Below, piece by piece: positions 36,727 through 49,718 of a stretch of DNA of 64,000 nt (positions are counted from its first letter, which is position 1; each line of letters begins with the position of its first letter). Origin of the DNA: Oxyruncus cristatus (lineage: Eukaryota; Chordata; Aves; Passeriformes; Cotingidae); NCBI GenBank assembly GCA_013399855.1, contig VXAY01002362.1:323051-387050 (forward strand). Direction: 5' to 3'. The notes under the pieces were generated by a model. It searched no databases and was not told the origin of the DNA. It was given only the letters and a program-made list of their open reading frames with translations. A program made the translations under genes and the position numbers.

Positions 36727-39700
36727 GGGCTTCTGTATTCTTCAAGGAAAAAAAAAACCCTGTAAACAAAAAAAAAAAGAAAGAAAAGATTACTAGGATA
36801 ACACTGACAAAAAAATGTTTAAATATTTTATTATTTAAATCAGTCAGTTGATGTATTGCTAACAAATGCATAGGATATAGTGACTGCCGTTGTTCTGAAT
36901 AGGTAAAAAATGCAAATCTGTTCCAACACCAGCTGAACACATTCTGTGTAGCACTCAGTTTCAGAAGCGTTTCTCTAAACACATTTTACACAGGAAAGGG
37001 AAAGTAGAAATTTCCAGGTCACTACCAACAGCATTACTGATATTTCCTTTCCTTCCTTTAAGCTTTCACTGCCTTGTCAGTTCACTGGCTTTTTAGCTTC
37101 ACATCTCCTACTAGTGATGCTTTGACATGCTGCTGATGAAATAGTTCAAATCTAAGCATGGAGAAAACTTAAAGCCTATTTCAGGAGTACACAAATAAAT
37201 ATGCTGATTTAAGAAAGAGAAATTGTATCCTTTGCTTTGTTAAATTGGATTTCGGCAACTAAAGAATAAAATAAAGGAATAAAAGGGGCCTGATTTTAAA
37301 ATACAGCGCCCTCTTACATATGACAAAGCATGTCTTCTCTGCTGCTCAAATCTCGGGTACAGGGAGAAACTCACAGCAAAGATGCCCTGTGATCTTTCAA
37401 GCTCACTGTTGCCAGCAGCGATTTTTCCTGCTCTCATCAGAACTTACTGTTAAATTAGTCACATAAGCAATGCAATTAACATGACCTATGTGAAGTGACA
37501 TCAGTTGCAAGGCAGGGGCAGCAAGCCCTGCACACCTCTTCTGCGTTAGGACAGAATGCTTGTGCTGCAAAGTGTTAATGTTCCCTCTTCTCTCCTGAAA
37601 GCCAGCATGGTGAAAAGCGTAGTCAAGCTCTGGGAGTTGAAATGAGTCATACAATGCCTGCTGCTTTTTGCCTTTGTCACAGTAAGGTAAAGGTCAGCAA
37701 TATTAAGAAGGTTTAATTTACACCATAAACTGACACAAACATATTCTATTGTCACCCACTTGGTTTTGCTTTTCTTGGTTATAATAACATCTGTTTCATT
37801 AGAGCAGAAATGAGTCATGATGAGAAAACAAACAGGGAACCAACTCCCAGAAAAGTCTAGAAGAATGAAAAGTCTTAAAGATGATTTTTTAATGTCATCT
37901 TACCTCAAACAAAGTTGACACTGGATATCAGAAAAATATCAAGTGGAAAAAGAACCAAACACACCATAAAATATTGTCAAAAACAGTTGATCAAATATAT
38001 TGAACCATTAAGTGAAACGACAATCTTTCCAAAGCTTTTTCATGCATCTGTGTGTTATATTTGTTGTTAATGATGAGTCAGCATCTAGTGTAGATCTATG
38101 TACATTTAATAGTTCAAGCGAGAAAATGATTACTTTTGTCTGCCTCAGAAAACTGAATCAAGGATCTGCTTTCTGTGCATGATCAGCAATGTCTTCACTG
38201 ATAGGCAAGAAGTCTCAGGTCACGGATAAATGCTATGTCTGTCTATGTGGCTATTTGCTTCTACAAGATGAGGTTGAGGGATCTTCTATAGTGCTCTAGA
38301 CACCCTCAGAAAATAAGCCTTTGAACAAGTGTTGTTCATCCAACAGGAGTATAAACCAACAATTCCTGTACATGCTTGGAGAAAAGTCCAAAGCTCAAGG
38401 AACTTAACTAGAATCTTGAGGGCAGGATCAGGACAGAGTGTCCACATGAAGATGACAGCAATACTGCAACTAAAGCTATGTAAGGAGTGCCACTTTCCTG
38501 TTTTCAATAGAGAATTTCTCCCTCAAACAAGACCAAAAAATGAAAAAAAAAAAAAAAAAGAGAAAGGTAGAATAATTTATCTTGATGGTGAAATTTCAGG
38601 ATGGTCTAGAGCTGGGTGAAGGCCAAACACTCTTTACAGTAAACAGCATCACACCAGTCCCAGGCAATGATCTAAATATTGCCAAGGAGAATCTATGTCA
38701 AATGACTGGGGGCAGAGTGTGAAATAGAAGGGGCTTCCCAGATGGCAGAGGCAGCCTGGAGCAAAGGTGACGTTTTCCCTGAGGGTCTGAAATCCCACTA
38801 TGTGGAACAGAAGAAAAACATTACCTCAGCAAGGACCAGTGAGAGACAGACTAGGAGTGGGTCCAGCCAGTGCTGGTGGAACGGCCTTGACCAGGCTCGC
38901 TCTTGGCAGCAGCAGAAACACAGAGAGGAGTGGGATTTCCCACAGGTACGGTAATCTTTGCCTCAGCCTGGCAGCCTGAAGCCACAGAATGTGGGGCAGC
39001 ACAAGTCAAACTCATGCATGATTTTTCCTCCTACTCTGTGGACACAAATCAGCTTAAGAGCCTTTCAGCAATTAAAGTGAAGACATTTTCATACCACTGT
39101 CAATAGAATGACCCTTACTTACATTAGGGCAAATGAGAGTTAGGTTTTAAGAGTGTCAAACAGAAATTAAGTTGACAGTAATAAAGGAAGTACATACTGG
39201 TAGTCATCCCTCACCACCCCAGACCCATACCATAAGCCCTGTCATGACATTGCTAAGACTTTCTGAACTAGTGATACTTTTCGAACTGATAGGGCATTGC
39301 CAGACAATGGATTAAATAGTCACTTACTTTTTCACAGGAAAAGGTAAAATATCACAACTTTTTGCAAACTATTCATTTACTTCTTTAAGAACAGTAGACA
39401 TGCAGATCTCTTAAACAGAATGATTTTTTTCCAGAAATTACTTTAATAAAAACAGAGGCATTAAAATTTTATATAGAACATTCTAAAATGCCAAAGTATT
39501 AATTCAGGATAATAACTCCTTTAAGTATTACTGAATTATGCATTTTAAATTAACAATTTTCAAAAAACGGCAGTGGGTATATTACAAAACTGAAAATAAA
39601 TTTTACAAAACCTATTCTAAGTATTTTCTATGCAATGATTTGTGTGAATTATTTAACATTTTCATTAGCATTGTCTGGAAATATGCAATTTTATCTGAAT

Positions 39701-39952
39701 CATGTCTTGAGACTCTTGTAATGTTAAAGAACCTAGTTCTGCAAATTTTCCTGCATAGGCATGCCACTAAATGCACACATAGACTTTATGTAGAACTCAA
39801 GTTATTGAGTATTGAAACTAAAACCTTATGCTAAAGGTGAACAACATTTTAATTGCTTCATATGTATGTTGTTCCTTTCCAAGAACTGTATTCTTCCATA
39901 TTAAATAAAACAACAAAACAAACTCATAAAATTTTGTCTGGTTTTCACGCTT

Positions 39953-40010
39953 TTTCAGAATCATATAAAATGTAGGCTTGAAAAAGGAGACAGAATTCCA
40001 TCAAAGAAAG
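39953..40010 (-). mobile_element. Doubtful relic CR1 3' end
   Basis: CAGAATCATATAAAATG, followed by TAGGCTTGAAAAAGG and ATTCCATCAA, loosely follows the reversed CR1 terminus (CAGAATCATAGAATG, GGTTGGAAAAGG, GATCATCAA). The similarity is short and could be fortuitous. Confidence 0.25.
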
Positions 40011-42460
40011 GTTTTACTCCAAAAATTCAAGTAATATCTTGAGCCCAATCAAGCAACAGAAAAGAGTAGCATTTCTTAGTGCAGCATCTGTTTTGAAAGA
40101 GATATGGCAGACTAAATAATTACATCAAAAGTATTCAAACACCAATTAACACTTGACTTGAGGTTCAAATAAAGATTTAAACCAGATCTTATGTTATCAG
40201 AACCATCCAGACCATCTCTAATACATGAGAGAGTGAGACACAGACAGATAATAACAGCTATTGAAAATTAAAGCTGCTTAATTGTTTGCATCAAGCAGAA
40301 GGAAGTTGATGGCTAAAACTTCCACAGGAATTTTCGACTTAGATATGCAGAGGGGAACTAGGTGCCTCATCAGTAGGCACGAGATGCTGAAGAAATCTTA
40401 GATAGGTCCTTTTATGCTGGTCAGCTTTGTGAACATCTAAAACTCTACACACACACAAATTAAAATTTAGGTCAGTTAGCAGTCAGTAATGAGTGTTGCT
40501 GATTATGGTAGCAAATGGTTTCAGTTCACTATCCTTTAAAACACATATACTCATTGGAGAAATAAACAAAACTCAGGTTTTCCTGTCCACAAGCCCACAA
40601 CATCCGTTTTTCTTTTTCCAGTATTAAACTTGCCAGTTGCTGCCAGTTCTTCTTGTCAGCAGCTCCCAAATAAATGGACTGAATTGACCTTTCTAATTAA
40701 CACATGTGAATAAAACCCAAGTTCAGGATGTCACTGCATTAGATTAAAATATGCATATCAGGTCTTTTACACAGGAATATAAAAATGTCCAACTGCCAAT
40801 AACCAGCTAAAGTGAGGGACACTAAAAAGTGTGGAGCTATGCTACAACTTAGCGGACATAAACAAGGCAAAGTATTTGGTATGGATTTCCCAAAGGACAT
40901 ATCAAGAACTATCTTCAGCATGTTGAAGATTATAAGTAAAACTTAATTTGGGGTATTAATAGCTATCCTGACAATTTCATCTCTGCAAATGTTATTACTA
41001 TTACAGGGGAGAAATTTCTATATCCATTTTACTGAAGCCATTAGCCTGGAACTTCATGTGGTGAAAGGTATTTCTTGCTTAGAATATAAATTCACTTGCA
41101 CAGTGTGTATTTTATATTAAAAAAAAAAAAAAAAGAAGGAAGGAAAAAAGAGAGTATATTGGTTTCCTGCCTTCTTAATGAGAGTTAAAAAGAAATACAA
41201 TTTTTTTTTTAAGCTTTGTCTTGCTTTGGCACTCGTATGTTACAGGTACCTACAATTATGTGGAGGCACATTCAGTATTAACACTTAAATATTTAACTTT
41301 GTAATATGCCTATCTAGCCAGCATATGAGATGACTAAATGATGAATCTCGCTCTCACAGTGTGTCATTACACAAAATCTCACCTGAAACCATCTTGCCCA
41401 CAAAGCTGTAATTATAGAAATGGAGAATATATTTCCAATTGAAACTCATAATGTCAATATCAACAGTTTTATACTCATTAGTGATTGCTTATTGCATGAT
41501 TTCGTATCTTATGGTTGTCCAGTAAAAGTCATAATATCAAGCCAAAAATGCTGGATATACATCAGTAGAAAAGCATGTGAAACCACAACATAAAATTACA
41601 TGTTTTCCATAGAAAATACCACTAATTTTACAAAGAAAGAAAAAGAAGCAAAGTGCAAAGAACCTACCAACAAAAGATGTTACAATACATTTCCTCTCTG
41701 TAATAGTACAGGCTTATACCACAGAAAAACCCCTAGCTGGTAAAAAGCTCACACTCACCAAATGAGGTTCACTAACATTCTTGGTTAGCATAAAGTGGAG
41801 AAAGAAAATTTCAAAAATCGTAATGAAGCTATTTTTTACATTACTATCTCAAAAAGATTATTATGTATCATGTCTTTCAAGTTTGATTACTAAAAGGAAA
41901 GCATTCCTTTAATATTTTTATGGTTTTAAAACTATACCTAAGATAGACTATGTCACTATCCTCACAAAATAGTCCCACACACTGACTCTAATTAAAATAC
42001 AAATAGAATCCTGTCATTCATGTTTTGCACTCTAATGGCACAATATTTGTTCTCAGCCGAAAGTCACTAAAAATGAAATCATTACAAGACTTAACACTGT
42101 AAGAAATGTTCAACTAGCAGAACAAAAGAGCAGCAGGAGTAGAATTACTACCTGAAATACAATAGAAAACAGGGCTAAGAGAAACAGTCAACAAAAGCAT
42201 ACGTCTCAGCTGTTATTCACTCACATATAATTCCAATGATACATTATTTTCTGGGCAAGACATTCTAGAATAAGCACAAAACTAATTTTCTCGCTAATAA
42301 TGTGAAGTACACGCAGATCCACAAATCTGTTTTTGTTCACTAGCTATGCAAATTTGCCTTTTGTAACATCACAGAAAGCCAGAAAATGATGGAGAAGGGA
42401 AGAAAAATAACTGATGCCAACCATTCAATATATAACAGAGCAAATGGAAGAAATTAATTT

Positions 42461-42553
42461 TGTCTTACTGCAGGATGGCAGCATTGTGATTGACGCCATC
42501 TAGTTGGTTGCTCGGCATTCAGATGAGCAGACTGAAACTGCAGTAAGAAGACA
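42461..42553. other. 93-bp closed multibranch fold
   Basis: An outer stem pairs TGTCTTACTGCAG (42461-42473) with CTGCAGTAAGAAGACA (42538-42553): 13 pairs with one 3-base bulge. Inside it lie two further hairpins: GATGGC (42474-42479) with GCCATC (42495-42500), and TGCTC (42509-42513) with GAGCA (42525-42529). The first inner helix starts directly next to the outer stem. In total 24 Watson-Crick pairs form a three-way-junction-like layout, drawable on either strand. Several CpGs survive inside. It does not match a tRNA, a pre-miRNA hairpin or the tandem hairpins of an H/ACA snoRNA. It could be a structured RNA, a foldback element or coincidence. Confidence 0.4.
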
Positions 42554-43205
42554 AGACTAGGCATTCTATCATATTACCAAAGTGTTTCTACTTCTGCTGC
42601 ATTTCTTCATCAGAGTGAAAATGTAACTTCAGGGTTTGACTTTTCTATAGACTGGTCAGTATGAATAAATTTATATCTTAGATTCAAATCAACAAAATCT
42701 TCTAACTGCTTGCAGTGTTCTGGGGAAACCAAAGCTTCTAAAATTTTGCAGATTATTCCTTGAAATATGAGGATGGGATTGAAGCCAACAGGTTTGGAGG
42801 GTTTTTTTTTTCTTAATGGTTAACAAAAACACAAAGAGACAATCAGTGGCAGACACAATCAAGTTCTCAGTAGAGAATTTGAATTGAGGGAGCTAGAATA
42901 CAGGTTGGTTCAAGACAAGAAAGACCACTTGCCAACATATCAACTGCAAGGAGTCAGATGTCGCAAAAGCCCAAGTTCTTTGCCATAGATGAAGCTCCAA
43001 GACACATCCAGAGAAGGAGCTATGTCAGAAATAGAAAGAAACAATAACAATAAAAGAAAATATTTGAGTGGAAGATAGCTCCATCATCTTCAACAGACAC
43101 AAAACCCCCATGTCAGAGGTGATGGAAGAAGAAACTAGTTTGAGGCTTAGATGCTTGTGGTAGATGCTATTTCCAAGCAAAATGAAAGAGCTTTTTTCTT
43201 TTCAG
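42554..43205. other. Non-coding stretch
   Basis: Nothing recognised; T-rich run near 42802-42815. Confidence 0.5.
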
Positions 43206-43505
43206 TCAAATAGAACAAGCTGCAAAATTAATTCTGAATTCCAAGAACAGTTAAAAAACTTTCAGGATATACAAAGGAGGTCTACAGTGTCTTCATTGTT
43301 CTCAATATCTTGGGCTCATCATGAACTCAATCCCAAGCTCAAAGATGAGTCCATAGAAAAGAGACATCATGAAGACAGTATCTTTGGCACAGTCACACCT
43401 GATGACAGAAGCAATTTACTGTGTCATGGTCTCAGTTTGGCGCTGTTTTCACACAGAAAGTTCTTCTGGAAGCTTCTGTTGCTTGCATTTTGTAAACTTC
43501 TCTGA
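43206..43505 (+). CDS. Weak candidate plus-strand 3' exon
   Basis: GAGCTTTTTTCTTTTCAG, an almost ideal acceptor, is followed by 99 open codons in phase 0 and then TGA at 43503-43505. The first part looks coding (KINSEFQEQLKNFQDIQ), while the end is hydrophobic and low-quality (FWKLLLLAFCKLL). A weak donor, GGAG followed by GTCTAC, could end the exon near 43284. No domain or homologous family was recognised. ORFs of about 100 codons occur elsewhere in this window by chance, so only the acceptor position makes this one stand out. A non-coding transcript exon is possible. Confidence 0.2.
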   Translation, partial: SNRTSCKINSEFQEQLKNFQDIQRRSTVSSLFSISWAHHELNPKLKDESIEKRHHEDSIFGTVTPDDRSNLLCHGLSLALFSHRKFFWKLLLLAFCKLL

Positions 43506-46500
43506 ATTTAGTCTTGGCTAGGAAATATGTCTTTCAGAAACACACAGTGAAGTCACATTTCTGAAAGGGCATTGGGTCAGCTGAGCAGGTGAGCATAAAG
43601 GTAAGAAATACACGCTTCAAGCTTTTTTTTTTTAATAGATTTTCATGCAAACATCCTAAAAGCACAAGTGAGTGTTGTCTATAACAACAGCAAATAGAGG
43701 GTAGTAGACAAAAGCTAAGCGACCCCTTAAGAACTGAGTGTATAAAATGAGGCAGCAACCAGTCTATGGTACGTTAAAATCAGATAAGCCTATAACCGCC
43801 AAACATTCTTAAAGCAGGAAAGGTTCGGTTTAAAGTCAGTGTTTTTATTCAAATCTTCATTTTCTCTCATCATTTCCTGTTTCTGGGGGACCTGTTACAG
43901 CTCCTGGGGAAACTGAATGGGTAGTAAGATCCTCTCTGACAGTTTCACAAAGGCACGTTTTTCCCATACGCTCATACTTCAAAACACACCCTGGGTTTCA
44001 TCCATCTCTGACTCTAGTGGACTCAAAGGTCACCACAAAGATTTAATTTAAAATGAATACTTGTTCCAACTTTAATTTTGTAGTCTGGTCAGTAATGGAA
44101 TGACTAAAGTAAAGTTTCAATACAGTAAAACATTTCTAACTCTACCACAAATTTTTCTAAATGTCAGTAAGTAACTATAAAAATTGAGGGACATTTTGAT
44201 ACTGTATGACACTGATTAGTGATCAAAAAAACGTGTCATAGACCCTTGGAGACCAGAAATCTTTTAAAATTATAAAAAAATGAATCTTTTATTCATTTAA
44301 GTTTTATAATGCAGTTTTATGATGTACTAATTATAATATTTACTGCCTTTGAAACAACTTTGATCTTTTTCAGCCTCTCTTTCAAACTTTTTTTAAACTT
44401 TCCAGTTGCTACTAATGAAATTTTGATTTTCTGAATCACACTGCCTCATCAGAGCTAGCCTCTTTCTGGAGCTATTGAAGAAATGCAGAAAGCAGCCAGG
44501 ACACCCATCCAGGGAGAGAGTACTAGTGGAGAAACTGCCAGTCGGGAGTGGAGACTGAAAGGATGAAAAGTAGTTCTCTTTTAAAAATACAAAAGAACCC
44601 TGTGAGTCAAAAAACTGCAATCAGTGTCCCATCAGAAAGTGTCACAGGCATATATCTGCCTTCTTTTCACTCTGCCACTGCGACTGAATGCATTTAAGCA
44701 AAGACAAAATTGCAAAACATCTCTCCTGAGCACCACTGACAAGCCGTAGCTCTATGATTTTTTTCCCAACCCTTTCAAGGTATACACATATTAGGTTGTT
44801 CATATTCCTTGACACAGTCCATATCTGATAAAATAAGTTACTTATCAATAACTAGAATTCTTCAAAACATTTACATATACACGTTTCACTTATGTACAAA
44901 CTGCAGTTACCAGGATGCAGTTTCCATCTTTCTTCCAGTGATTGCCCATGTCCATTTCCATGCAAATGTTACTTTAAAAGAACTCCAGGCTCAAATATCA
45001 GGAACTTTGTCTTCTTCATTTAGGCAGTAACTGAAGAATCATCCTAACAAGTCATGTCCATAGTGAATATCTCTGCAGTGATGCAAAAACTAAAAGACTT
45101 GTGTTTCAGCTCCAGAGGTGTATTAAGTAAATTCTGTGACAGAAAGGATTTTTCGATGAGGTCCCAGATGTAGCTTGAGCTCTAATGGAGTCTTTTGTCA
45201 AGGTGCACTTCGGCTATGTGAAAATGGATTTTCCTTTGGAGTTATTAATTCAAATAGACCTTATGAGATCTAGGGGTGAGCAATGTTAACACAAGAAGAA
45301 AGAGTTATTTTAAAACCATAGGTATGAGGTGTGGCTTCAGTCTTAGAGGAATTAAATTTAACCATGAAAATTGTCTTTAGGTGGTAGCAGGCAAAGGAGA
45401 AGGAAAGATACAGGCTTGGTGTCAGAAATACACGTGAGATGTACTTTTGAAACCATCTGTTTGAGGATCTGAAAGTCTAGTCATATTTCTTAGTATTTAT
45501 CAGAGGGGTTCCCTGTCCCAGGTTACTCCAAATTCCCATTTTGCCAAAGGATATTTTCCTGCACACAAAGAAAAGTAGCAATCCTGTACCACTTTCTTAG
45601 CATTGAGCATAACAGTATTGTTGCCATAAACCATGACAACCACAGAAGCAAATCCAAAATGTTCTACAGGCTCTGAAATTCCATATTCATGTTGGGTTTT
45701 CATTCTCCTCAGAACCAGCATCATCCTTCTGGCTGCTGAAATAATTCAGGCAAACAGAAGGTCTGTGGGGGGTCTGTCACATCATATCAGGACTGTGGAC
45801 ATGCTGAAAAGGGCATCTGCTTAGTGGTGCTGGCTTGAACTATTAAAAAAAGTGCATTATTGTGAGAACTGTTGTGTTTGATAGACATGATGCCTAACTG
45901 AAGAATGGATGGTTCTTAGCCAGTCAGCATAGAATCTGAATGCACAGCAACCCTGAGACGTGTTAAAAGTACACTCTATTTTGAAACATACTGGGGATAG
46001 AGTAGTGACTAAATTATAAAAGATCTTGTAGTATTAGTTGAAGAAAACGAGTTAAAGGCAGAAAGACTTTCTTTGCCACAGTATCCAGTGCTATCTCAAT
46101 CAAGTGTTAGATGCTCTATGTAAATTTTGGAGACACAACTTTGAAGTGCTGGGTGTCTGAGGACTGAGTGTATTCTGTAGACAGTAAAGAACCTGTTCTT
46201 TGACAAAAAATCTAGGTGAAGCTATGACAGAAAATACATTGAGAAAACTCAGATCCTGAATATTGAACATAATGGTCCTGATTCACTGGGATTCATAACT
46301 GTCTTAATCCTTCCTGAAGACAGAAAAATGTGTGTTAAGTTCAGCAAGCCTAATATCAGTCCCTTCTTGAGTGACTTTGAAAAAAATGCCAATCACTTCC
46401 TAAATTTACAAATACAACAGTTGTATCTTCTTTACCAATAATGGATTATCATCTTTCTTTCTATTTCTCCTAGAGAGGATAGAGAGCAACACTTCCTATG

Positions 46501-47402
46501 TGAGCTACTCTGTCACCAAACGAAGAGGAAAGTAACAGCTAAACCAGAAGGTGGTGAAAGTAGGAGTAAAGGAAGATGTGTGATAGGTCTCTTATAGGCT
46601 CTCAGTAATGTTGACAAGGTAACAAGAGATGAGCTGAGGATACACTGCCAGAAAAGGCCTGGAGCGAGAAAATTTCTTACATCTGAAATATGCTTTCTGA
46701 AATATGGAAACTGAGGTGAGACTGGCACCAGAAACTAAGGACCTTGCAAACATATGAAAATAAAAAAGTGGGCAGGTATCTGGAGACAAAGGCACACTGC
46801 AACACCAAAGTTCCTTTTTCAAATAACACCTTAAACCCTCACCTTAAACATGGTGAGTAAATCTTCATTTCTTGAGGTAATGGAAGTAAACAAATACAGC
46901 TAGAATATATCGTGTTTAGCAGAAGCAACTGAGTGGTGCACATAACTGTGAAAGTTGGTTTGAACCAGAACCAAACTGATATGACATGTTCCCTCGAATG
47001 TAGGAGAAGATGCCACCTTGGGTCTTTTATTCACTGTAAGCAGAAGATGGTCCTTGTATTTGCCTGGGCAAACTAAAGGAGCATACAAGTTTATATTCTC
47101 ACCCAAAATCTCTAGACACCTGCAGTCCATAAATTAGAACTCATTGGTTTTGGTTTGTGTTTGTTTTTTTTTTTCCTCAGAAATGGTGATTATCATGAGG
47201 AAAGGTAGCAGATGAATATACAGCTGTCCTTCTGTTCCCTTATTCATTGTTGCAGTCATGGGAAAAACATGGAAACATGTCTCTTTATGGGGAAGGACGT
47301 TCAGGATGATTCTTGTCCAATGTCTTATTAGTCTATTAGAAAGTTCAGTCTCACTCTCCAAAAGATAGGAATTTCCCAGCATATGGCTCAGAAAATTGGA
47401 TT
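43506..47402. other. AT-rich non-coding stretch
   Basis: No gene or repeat recognised. A very strong pyrimidine-rich acceptor-like site ends at about 47180 on the plus strand (T11 then CCTCAG), with only short open frames after it. Confidence 0.5.
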
Positions 47403-47667
47403 GTCTGTTATCTCTTAGAACAATGAATGGGCTTAAGTGGCACCAGGGGAGGCTTATATTAGATATTAGAAAAATTTCTTCATTGGAAGGGTGGTCAGGC
47501 ATTGAAACAGGCTTCCCAGGAAAGTGGTGGAATCTCCATTCCTGGAAGTGTTCAAAAAGCATGTCAATGTGGATAAGGTTTAATGGTGGACACAGAAGTG
47601 CTGGGTTTATGGTTGGACTCAATGATCTTAAAGGTCTTTTGGAACCTTAACAATTCTATGATTCCAC
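47403..47667 (+). mobile_element. CR1 LINE 3' end, about 260 bp
   Basis: In forward orientation it has GGGCTTAAGTGGCACCAGGG, TTAGATATTAGAAAAATTTC, ACAGGCTTCCCAGGAAAG, CATTCCTGGAAGTGTTC and GGACTCAATGATCTTAAAGG, ending at ATTCTATGATTCC (47653-47665). This is the standard 3' end of a bird CR1, 5'-truncated. The subtype differs from the copy at 18.4 kb: its last block is TTGGAACCTTAACAATTC. The 162-codon minus-strand ORF across it is antisense to the LINE and not a gene. Confidence 0.9.
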
Positions 47668-49705
47668 CATCTCCACTGAGGCAGAAATGCGGAGCTTGAA
47701 CACAAATCAAGGAAGGCTTGATCAAGTCAAAACTGGAGTAATGCTATTACTCAGAGGCAGAATAGTGGTTTCTGTTATTGAGGCTGATCATGCAGAATGT
47801 TGTGCAGTTGGAAAGGTGTTTCTTATGTTCTCCAGTGCTACTTTTCCTGCATTCTTTGTACAGTAAAATATTGCAAACAAATAATACATAGAAGATCATC
47901 TAATGCAGTACAGGACCTTAGGAAGCCAGTTTTCTTCTTTCTGGTTTAATTTAACATAGCTCAACATACTTTTGAATAATACTCTTCATCTATGCCTTAT
48001 GTTTTACAAGGAGAAGACAAAGAGAGCCCATTACAATCCCCAGCACACTTGCTACATTTTATCAGGGATTAGACCACTTTACAAATGCTTACTTAGCTAA
48101 TATACTAAAATCTGTCTGTACCAGCTGAACCTCAGAGATTTTTCTACCACGGGAGGAAAAATATTTGCATGAGGTTTACACTTCATTTTAGTTGTCCTGG
48201 GCATTCTGTGGGAGTCATGAAGTTCTTGTCCTGTCACATGAAGGTATTACAAAAATGAAATGCTGGGAAATGACCCACAGATTTAGCTCTCATCTGCCTG
48301 CAGTAATGATGATAGTCTGCAGTGTTGAGAAGTTACAGATTTAAAAAAATATTTTGTCTAAGCAGTGGTATTGTTAAAAAAAAATTTCAAAGTGCATATA
48401 GAAAGCAAGAAAATGTTGCTTTAGGTTTTAGCAATGGCAGAGCTATAAAATAAATTATATCTGTGTGTGCTACAGAACACAAATAATTCACTAACAACGA
48501 TAACCAACCACCAAAATGTCAAACAAAAGGCTGGAAACCTTTATTGAATCAGATGCTTGTCAGTCTTCTGACAAATGTGTTAGCTATGGGTATTTTAGTC
48601 AGCAATTTCAGTAACAACCAAATGGCCTTTTGTACACTGAACATGAAGACAACCTTCAATTGGCACAGAAAATAATAAATCCCAGGCTTTTGAACCTTTA
48701 ATTCTCTCTCTTTGTTGGATGTGTTGGAAGAGACAAATGGGATCTTTACTGGTCTCCTTGCTCACATCAATCCAGAATGTAATTTTATTCAGAAATTTTA
48801 TAAATTGCATGCCTCATTTAAAAATCTGGAACTAAATGTTGCCTTCCAATGTAGGTCATCAGCATGATTCTCAGAACAGCTTCAAGACAGCAGGCTGTAT
48901 GCACAGCATAACAATGCTCACAAACAACTACCCAGTGTCAAAGAATCGCATGCAGTATCAAAACCCAGTTTGAAGGGTAGATTGGAAATGTTCAAACCCT
49001 GAATGCTCTGAAGTTGGGTGCTTCATAAATGTATTTCTTTGGCCAAGGCATGTGTGTAGCTGTACTTCTGTGTGTAAAACCCTGTCAATTACAGTCTGCT
49101 CAAAAAAAAACAGACAAAAAGAAACGCAAACAAAAGTCACCTTTTCTCTCCAAAGAACCACAAAGGATGGAGGCAGAGGAGGGACAAATTCAAACCAAAC
49201 AAGAAGTCTGTTTATATCATCAGTAACTCTGCCAATTTGTTGAAATTATGCCAAGTTGACTCCAGATTTGCATTGCAGCTCTGACGAAAATCTAAGCCTA
49301 CAGAACTCAGTCAAGAAAAGATGCCAAAAATCTTGTCTTCCAGACTAAATTTTTGTATCTCTCGTAACCCTGATACCTGACATTCATGTTTCCAGACAAA
49401 AAAAGAGGTGGAGAAAAACAGACCATTTCATACAGGTATGCCAATTATGACTAGCGAGGAGAAGTACCTTTTTACTGACAGGTCTGCTGGCTGCTGTTTT
49501 CATTACTCAACACCTAACCTACTATTTCATATGATCAATATTTTAGAAGGAGAGCAAATGAATCTCCAGCACTCTAGGAACACTAGGATGATGCTGGCAG
49601 TTCTTAGCAAGACTCATTAAAAAACAAAAGCTTCGGGAAAAAAAAAGGAAGAGTGATGGCAGCCATGGGGAAGGAAGGAAGCTTTGTCTCCGTGCCGGTT
49701 TAACA
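47668..49705. other. Non-coding stretch
   Basis: Nothing recognised. Confidence 0.5.
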
Positions 49706-49718
49706 GTTGCCTGGCGAC
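49706..49718. promoter_or_regulatory. RFX/X-box-like site
   Basis: GTTGCCTGGCGAC is an imperfect inverted repeat, GTTGCC and GGCGAC around one base. It is close to the X-box bound by RFX factors, known from promoters and enhancers of ciliary genes (GTTGCC-N-GGCAAC type). A half-site, CAGGCAAC, lies about 45 bp to the right. The surrounding 49.66-49.80 kb is GC-richer than its neighbours and keeps several CpGs. No first exon is evident next to it, so an enhancer is more likely than a promoter if it is functional. Confidence 0.35.

Larger units (their letters stand above)
36146..42460. other. AT-rich non-coding stretch
   Basis: No gene recognised. It contains a (CAAA)n at 36706-36726, A-runs at about 36770 and 38543-38559, and a purine-rich A16 tract followed by GAAGGAAGG near 41120-41155. 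A GC-richer patch lies at 38.7-39.0 kb. On the minus strand, a 17-bp segment at about 37910 and a 23-bp segment at 41383-41405 sit between good acceptor-like and near-perfect donor-like sites. A doubtful CR1 end lies near 39953. Confidence 0.5.

Noticed and set aside
36611..36982. 123-codon minus-strand ORF with apparent membrane segments
   Set aside because: The hydrophobic run is the translation of A-runs and a CAAA microsatellite on the other strand.
47134..47622. 162-codon minus-strand ORF, the longest in the window
   Set aside because: About half is antisense to a plus-strand CR1 tail and the rest is T-rich low complexity; no domain.
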